Source: Deltaproteobacteria bacterium | GTDB lineage: Bacteria; Desulfobacterota; Desulfobacteria; Desulfobacterales; Desulfosarcinaceae | Reading direction: 5' to 3' | DNA length: 64,000 bases | NCBI GenBank assembly: GCA_021824175.1 | Contig: JAKALP010000002.1 | Coordinates: 236,005 to 300,004, forward strand | In this document: positions 59,499-64,000 of the stretch, piece by piece | How positions within the stretch are numbered: position 1 is the first letter of the stretch | How the letters are laid out: every line of letters starts with the position of its first letter | Notes under the pieces: generated by a model | Told to the model about the DNA's origin: nothing | The model's input: only the letters and a program-made list of their open reading frames with translations | Databases searched by the model: none | Translations under genes and position numbers: made by a program

Positions 59499-61664
59499 AG
59501 CACACTTTGAAAAACCACAGTGGTAGCAGTTCAGACATCCTTCGCCATGGGTCAGGGAACCGCCGCAGTCGGGGCACACGCCAGCCGGCTGGGGCGAATC
59601 TGAGGGGTCTACCACAGCCACCCGATTGAGCACCTGGGCCATGGCGTCAGGGCAGGAGAGCACCATCTTGCCGTTTTGCCACACCGGCGAAGGACAGCGA
59701 ATGCCGGTCATCTGCTTGATAATGGCTTCGGGTTTGACGCCTGAGCGCAGCGCTAAAGAGATCAACCGCCCGGCTGCTTCGATCTGGGAAGAGGCGCAGC
59801 CGCCGGTCTTGCCCATCTGGGCAAATACTTCGCACATGCCTTTGTCATCGGAGTTGATGGTGACGTAGAGTTTGCCGCAACCGGTTCCAATACGCTCGGT
59901 CAAGCCATAGGTGCGCTGGGGGCGCGGCCGGGGCGCGATTTGCTCCCCCTCGCTGCGCCCGCCACCCACATTGAGCACCTGGAGCAATCGGCTGCCGTAG
60001 CGGTAGATGGTGACTCCCTTGCAGCCGCTTTTGGCGGCGGATAAAAACACCTGGGCCACATCTTCGGCCGTGGCTTCGGAAGGGAAATTCACGGTTTTGG
60101 AAACCGCGTTATCCGTGTGCTTTTGAAAGGCGGCCTGGATTTGGACATGCCATTGTGGGGCAATATCGTGGGCCGTGCGGAACAACTGTTGAATTGCTTC
60201 CGGAACACCCGGCACCCCTTGCACCGAACCGTTTTGCGAAACCGCCTGGATAAGTTCTTCTGAAAAAATACCTTCCTTCTTGGTCAGTTTGACAAACAGG
60301 GGATGAATCTCCGGCATGCTTTGGCCTTCGAGCATCTGCCGGGCATGGGCTATTGCAAAAATGGGTTCAATGCCGCTGGAGACCCCCGCGATCATGCTGA
60401 TGGTGCCCGTGGGCGCGATGGTGGTCACGGTGGCATTGCGCATCTGGGCAAAGTTGGACCCATCGAAAATGCTGCTTTTGAAAGCGGGAAAGCTGCCCCG
60501 CCGGAGGCCCAGTTCGGCCGAAGCTTCCCGGGCCTCTTTATGGATAAAGGCCATGACCGTTTCGGCCAGCTCAATGGCCTCCGGGGAGTCATAGGCGATG
60601 CCCAATTGGATCAGCGTATCGGCAAACCCCATGATCCCCAGCCCGATTTTGCGGGTCAATTTGCTGGCTTTTTCAATGTCAGGCAAAGGGTACTGGTTGA
60701 CCTCGATCACATTGTCCAGAAAGTGCACCGCGGCCTGAACCGTCTGCTTCAGACGACTAAATATTATCCCTTTGGCCGAAACCATACGGGCCAGATTGAT
60801 GGAACCCAGGGTGCATGACTCCCAGGGCAGCAGGGGCTGCTCGCCGCAGGGATTGGTGGCTTCAATGGGACCGAGCTGGGGCGTGGGGTTGTCGGCATTG
60901 ACGCGATCGATGAAAACGATGCCCGGCTCGCCGCTTTGCCAGGCGGATTGCACAATAAGATCAAAGATTTTGCGCGCCGGCAGGGATCGCACCACCTGGC
61001 CGGTGCGGGGGTTAATCAGATCGTACTCCCCGCCTTTTTCCAAAGCCTCCAGAAAGGTTTGGGTCACGGCCACGGACAAGTTGAAATTGGTCAACCGGTT
61101 CAAATTGATTTTGGCCGTGATAAAGGCCTCGATATCGGGATGATCCACCCGCAGCATGCCCATGTTGGCGCCCCGGCGCGTGCCGCCCTGCTTGACCGCG
61201 TCCGTGGCCACATCAAAAACAGTCATAAAGGACAAAGGCCCGCTGGAGACCCCGGTGGTGGTGGAGACCACATCATTGGCCGGCCGGATGTGGGAAAAGG
61301 AAAAGCCCGTGCCGCCGCCGGATTTATGAATCATGGCGGTGTGCTTGACCGCATCGAAAATGCTCTCGATGGAGTCGCCCACGGGCAGCACAAAACAGGC
61401 CGCCAGCTGGCCCAGTTGGCGGCCGGCATTCATCAGGGTCGGTGAATTGGGCAAAAACCACAGATTGCTGAGCATGCGCAGGAACAGCTTTTCCGTCTGG
61501 GCCGCGGCCTTGGCACCCCCAAAGACCCGGTCGGCCTGGGCCACATGGCGGGCCACGCGCGCCATCATCTGCTCGGGCGTTTCCACCACGCGGCCCGCGG
61601 CATCCTTGACCAGGTATCGTTTTTCCAGCACCATCTTGGCGCTGGCCGAAAAAGAGATGGCCAT
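59496..61664 (-). CDS. nrdJ: Adenosylcobalamin-dependent (class II) ribonucleoside-diphosphate reductase
   Basis: A 722-residue enzyme that makes deoxyribonucleotides using vitamin B12 and therefore works with or without oxygen. Start at the ATG after GGGAGG; an upstream extension is ignored. Seen: PNSPTLMNAG, HKSGGGTGFSFSHIRP, GGTRRGANMGMLRVDHPD, the catalytic cysteine and glutamate in NPCGEQPLLPWESC, the P-loop-like IAPTGTISMIAGVSSGIEP, and a C-terminal cysteine ribbon (CPDCGGSLTHGEGCLNCYHC) for electron delivery. No ATP-cone is evident at the N terminus. No NrdB-like partner is present, as expected for class II. The lysR gene lies 74 nt upstream on the same strand. Confidence 0.95.
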   Translation of the reverse strand: MAISFSASAKMVLEKRYLVKDAAGRVVETPEQMMARVARHVAQADRVFGGAKAAAQTEKLFLRMLSNLWFLPNSPTLMNAGRQLGQLAACFVLPVGDSIESIFDAVKHTAMIHKSGGGTGFSFSHIRPANDVVSTTTGVSSGPLSFMTVFDVATDAVKQGGTRRGANMGMLRVDHPDIEAFITAKINLNRLTNFNLSVAVTQTFLEALEKGGEYDLINPRTGQVVRSLPARKIFDLIVQSAWQSGEPGIVFIDRVNADNPTPQLGPIEATNPCGEQPLLPWESCTLGSINLARMVSAKGIIFSRLKQTVQAAVHFLDNVIEVNQYPLPDIEKASKLTRKIGLGIMGFADTLIQLGIAYDSPEAIELAETVMAFIHKEAREASAELGLRRGSFPAFKSSIFDGSNFAQMRNATVTTIAPTGTISMIAGVSSGIEPIFAIAHARQMLEGQSMPEIHPLFVKLTKKEGIFSEELIQAVSQNGSVQGVPGVPEAIQQLFRTAHDIAPQWHVQIQAAFQKHTDNAVSKTVNFPSEATAEDVAQVFLSAAKSGCKGVTIYRYGSRLLQVLNVGGGRSEGEQIAPRPRPQRTYGLTERIGTGCGKLYVTINSDDKGMCEVFAQMGKTGGCASSQIEAAGRLISLALRSGVKPEAIIKQMTGIRCPSPVWQNGKMVLSCPDAMAQVLNRVAVVDPSDSPQPAGVCPDCGGSLTHGEGCLNCYHCGFSKCA

Positions 61665-61738
61665 TTTGCCTCCCTTCGCTGATGTTCCTTCAAAATCGTC
61701 ACAATAGGATAACCATGCCTCGTCTGAAATCAAAACGG

Positions 61739-62653
61739 CTATACGGCCTCGATGGTCTGATTGAATTCCGCACTCAGAAACTCGATGAAGGTGCGGCAAA
61801 TGGGTGAGGGCGTGCGCTGGATATGGCGGGTGAGGTAGAAATGGCGCTTGAAGTCGAGTTCTTTAATCGAGAGAGTTTTTAAACTGCCGGCTTGCAAATC
61901 CTCTTCCACGGCCATCACCGAAAGGATGGATATGCCGGCCCTATTCTTTATGCCCTGGCGCACGGCTTCGGTGCTGCCCATCTGGGCTACGATGCGCAAT
62001 TGGCTCAGATGAAAGCCTGCTTCGCGGAGCACACGCTCGATGGCGCGCAGGGTGCCGGAACCGAGCTCGCGCGCGATGAATGGCTCTTCCAGCAATTCGG
62101 CCACCGTTATGGATTGCCTGCGGGCCCAACGGTGGTCTTTGGGCACCACCACGAACAGTTCATCCTGGACCAGGGGGATTTGCTGCAGGAGCGGGAAGCC
62201 TCTATCCTGGGCGCCGACGATGCCGATTTCAATTTCTCCTTCGGTAATCTTTTCCATAATCTCGGCTGTATCGCCCACGCTCAAAGAGACTTGAACATCG
62301 GGATACTCCTGGACAAAGCGGCCGATGAGGCGCGGCAGCAGATAGGTACCGGGAATGGTACTGCCGCCAAGGATCAGCTTGCCCCTCTTTTGGCCCAGGT
62401 ATGCGGCCATGGCCGCTTCAGCTTCGTCGCGCAGGGTGATCAGGCGCCGGGCATAGCCATAGAGCAGCTCACCGGCCTTGGTGGGCACTACGCTGCGGGC
62501 CAGGCGGTCCACCAGGGGCGTGCCCAGATGCTCTTCTAAATCCTTGATGTGGCTGCTCACCGTGGGCTGGGAGAGAAAGACCGCTTCGCCGGCCTTGGAA
62601 AAACTCTTCAGCTCCACCACTTTGCAGAAGATTTTGAGTTGCCACAGATCCAT
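61739..62653 (-). CDS. LysR family transcriptional regulator (CysB/selenium-metabolism-associated type)
   Basis: A 304-residue regulator with an N-terminal winged helix-turn-helix (LWQLKIFCKVVELKSFSKAG, FLSQPTVSSHIKDLEEHLGT) and a two-lobed effector-binding domain (LILGGSTIPGTYLLPRLIGR, IEIGIVGAQD, VVPKDHRW). The sequence resembles the CysB/CysL-like branch that includes a group named for association with selenium metabolism in deltaproteobacteria; no selenium gene is present in this window to support that. It begins 2 nt after the coaD stop, so the two are in one transcript, and may regulate nrdJ downstream, which is speculation. Confidence 0.85.
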   Translation of the reverse strand: MDLWQLKIFCKVVELKSFSKAGEAVFLSQPTVSSHIKDLEEHLGTPLVDRLARSVVPTKAGELLYGYARRLITLRDEAEAAMAAYLGQKRGKLILGGSTIPGTYLLPRLIGRFVQEYPDVQVSLSVGDTAEIMEKITEGEIEIGIVGAQDRGFPLLQQIPLVQDELFVVVPKDHRWARRQSITVAELLEEPFIARELGSGTLRAIERVLREAGFHLSQLRIVAQMGSTEAVRQGIKNRAGISILSVMAVEEDLQAGSLKTLSIKELDFKRHFYLTRHIQRTPSPICRTFIEFLSAEFNQTIEAV

Positions 62654-62655
62654 TG

Positions 62656-63165
62656 CTATCGTTTCAAATGATTATATTTATCTTTGACGCGCTCATAGAC
62701 ATTGGGCGGGACCATGTCCGAAATGTCGCCGCCGAAGAGCGCCGCCTCTTTGATGATGGAAGAGCTGGTGAAAAACCAGCGCATGCCGGTCATCAAAAAA
62801 ATGGTTTCGATATTGCGATTGAGCTTGCGGTTCATCAAAGCCAATTGAAACTCATGCTCGAAATCAGAAACCGCCCGCATACCCCGCAGCACCGCCTGGG
62901 CCCCTTTATTTTGAACATAATCCACCAGCAGGCCATCAAAGGTGTCGAACTCGATGCCGTCGAGATCTTTCATGCTCTCGCGCAGCATTTCCAGTCGTTC
63001 TTCCACCGTGAAGAGCGCTTTCTTGGCGGGGTTATGGAGAATGGAGACAATGATCTTGTCGAAGATTTTGCGGCCGCGTTGGACAATATCAATGTGCCCA
63101 TAGGTAACGGGATCAAAAGAACCGGGATAGACGGCAACTTTCTGAATAAGCTCCTTGCGTTTCAT
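62656..63165 (-). CDS. coaD: Phosphopantetheine adenylyltransferase
   Basis: A 169-residue nucleotidyltransferase that makes dephospho-CoA. Conserved: KVAVYPGSFDPVTYGHIDIV (the T/HxGH motif), LRGMRAVSDFEHEFQLALMNR, TIFLMTGMRWFFTSSSIIKE, including the Ser-rich ISSS/T-x-x-(R/K) segment. Length is typical. It is the first gene of a pair with lysR. Its product feeds coenzyme A and, indirectly, the phosphopantetheine arms of the megasynthase carrier domains. Confidence 0.95.
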   Translation of the reverse strand: MKRKELIQKVAVYPGSFDPVTYGHIDIVQRGRKIFDKIIVSILHNPAKKALFTVEERLEMLRESMKDLDGIEFDTFDGLLVDYVQNKGAQAVLRGMRAVSDFEHEFQLALMNRKLNRNIETIFLMTGMRWFFTSSSIIKEAALFGGDISDMVPPNVYERVKDKYNHLKR

Positions 63166-63281
63166 CGGGTGCGCTCCACTTGGATACGTATTTGTGAGTG
63201 ATTTACGGTATTTCTAGCATGGAACCGCCATAATTGCAACGCGACCACAATCTTTTCGACATCCATCATGCGACTCTGCCC

Positions 63282-63342
63282 ATCCGTGTGATCGGTGTAA
63301 TCCGTGGTAAAAATTTGACCACGGATTACACTGATGGCACTG
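63282..63342. repeat. Palindromic repeat of the ATCCGTGGT/ACCACGGAT type
   Basis: An inverted pair with arms at 63291-63308 and 63318-63335 (matching core TGTAATCCGTGGT and ACCACGGATTACA), loop AAAAATTTG, surrounded by further short copies of ATCCGTGTGAT and GATGGCACTGAT. This element looks like a dispersed intergenic palindrome. It lies between coaD and the histidine kinase. Confidence 0.75.
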
Positions 63343-63389
63343 ATAAGCGTAGTATTGCATACTGATGGTTGCAGCTTTTTCGCTGGTGA

Positions 63390-64000
63390 TCATATCGATT
63401 TTTCTGCCGGCCGCTCCAACAGCGCCCGGATGGTCAATCCGATGCGCTCAATGGAATAGGGTTTGCGGATAAAGGTGCAAGCCCCCAGCGCCATGGCTTC
63501 TTTCACGCGTTCGTTTTCGGAAAAACCGCTGGCAATGACAGCCTTTTGGTCGGGATGCAACAGAAGTATTTGCTTATAGGTCTCCAGGCCGTCGATGCCC
63601 GGACTCATGATCATATCCAGAAGTAGAATGTCGGCCCGCGTTTGCTTGAGATGAGCCACCGCCGCCTCACCGCTGGGCACGGCCAATGCTTTATATCCCA
63701 AAGTCTCCAGAATGCCGCAGGCGATCTCGCGCTGTTCGGCCACATCGTCGATTACCAGCACGCTTTCTCCCTGGCCTTTATAATCTTCGAGCGGCAACGG
63801 CGCGGGGGCATCTTCTTCCGGCAGGGTCGAAGCCGGGAAGTAGAGCGTAAAAGTGGTGCCGCGGCCCACCTCGCTGGCCACATCCACATACCCGCCATGG
63901 TCTTTGACCGTACCCCACACCACGGCCATGCCCAGCCCGGTGCCGCTCTTGCCCATCTTCTTTTTGGTATAAAAGGGCTCGAAGATGCGCTCAATGTCCG
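63390..64000 (-). CDS. Hybrid histidine kinase, C-terminal part (HATPase end plus receiver domain)
   Basis: Open frame entering from the right edge and ending at 63390; about 203 residues visible. It starts within the ATPase domain (DIERIFEPFYTKKKMGKSGT, then GLGMAVVWGTVKDHGGY, boxes G1-G2), and after a proline-rich linker continues as a receiver domain (ESVLVIDDVAEQ, phospho-acceptor Asp in ILLLDMIMSPG, FIRKPY with conserved Lys). This is a hybrid sensor kinase of the kind with an attached receiver. Sensory domains lie beyond the window. Confidence 0.9.
   Translation of the reverse strand, partial: DIERIFEPFYTKKKMGKSGTGLGMAVVWGTVKDHGGYVDVASEVGRGTTFTLYFPASTLPEEDAPAPLPLEDYKGQGESVLVIDDVAEQREIACGILETLGYKALAVPSGEAAVAHLKQTRADILLLDMIMSPGIDGLETYKQILLLHPDQKAVIASGFSENERVKEAMALGACTFIRKPYSIERIGLTIRALLERPAEKSI

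Overview
The window most likely comes from an anaerobic Gram-negative bacterium of the Desulfobacterota (deltaproteobacteria). The indications are a complex I operon whose NADH module is replaced by a NuoF-fragment/GltD-like flavoprotein, a glutamate-synthase-like protein with an N-terminal cysteine cluster next to an ANTAR regulator, a B12-dependent (class II) ribonucleotide reductase, a CysB-type LysR regulator close to families linked to selenium metabolism in this phylum, outer-membrane beta-barrels and lipoproteins, and kup under a c-di-AMP riboswitch. This placement is an inference; no rRNA, tRNA, CRISPR array, integrase or transposase was seen.

Layout. 1-2.7 kb: the end of a methyltransferase gene, a TatD-type hydrolase, and a convergent metallophosphoesterase. 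2.9-6 kb: a VIT/VWA surface protein with a GlyGly-CTERM-like tail, followed by its probable processing enzyme, a rhombosortase. 6-13.7 kb: a DUF748 protein, a Ser/Thr kinase with a large C-terminal coiled-coil region, a glycine-zipper protein, an SMP-30-like protein and the remnant of a Cache sensor gene. 13.9-23 kb: one 9-kb gene for a 3022-residue hybrid megasynthase read as FAAL-ACP-KS-ACP-R-(half C)-A-PCP-R. 23-27.7 kb: small metabolic and membrane proteins. 27.8-30.8 kb: a GAF-ANTAR regulator followed by a leader with two hexaloop hairpins and an intrinsic terminator, then a glutamate-synthase-like gene. 31-47.2 kb: a 15-gene complex I operon with an unusual electron-input end and four antiporter-like subunits plus a small histidine-rich membrane protein. 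47.2-49.6 kb: kup under a c-di-AMP riboswitch. 49.6-55.4 kb: a diguanylate cyclase with FlgM, two Slp-type lipoproteins, a beta-barrel protein, a zinc ribbon, and a response regulator coupled to an internally duplicated protein. 55.4-58.2 kb: metK and ahcY of the SAM cycle. 58.8-64 kb: a beta-barrel protein, nrdJ, a LysR regulator, coaD and the end of a hybrid histidine kinase.

The points that most deserve a second look are: (1) the megasynthase, which joins a fatty-acid-activating, AT-less polyketide line ending in a reductase to a complete Lys2-like A-PCP-R unit, so that one polypeptide carries two aldehyde-releasing reductases; (2) the ANTAR protein lying directly upstream of what looks like its own RNA target; (3) the complex I operon without NuoE or the flavin/NADH part of NuoF; and (4) the dedicated rhombosortase-substrate pair. 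All function calls rest on motifs and protein-family knowledge read by eye; no searches were run.
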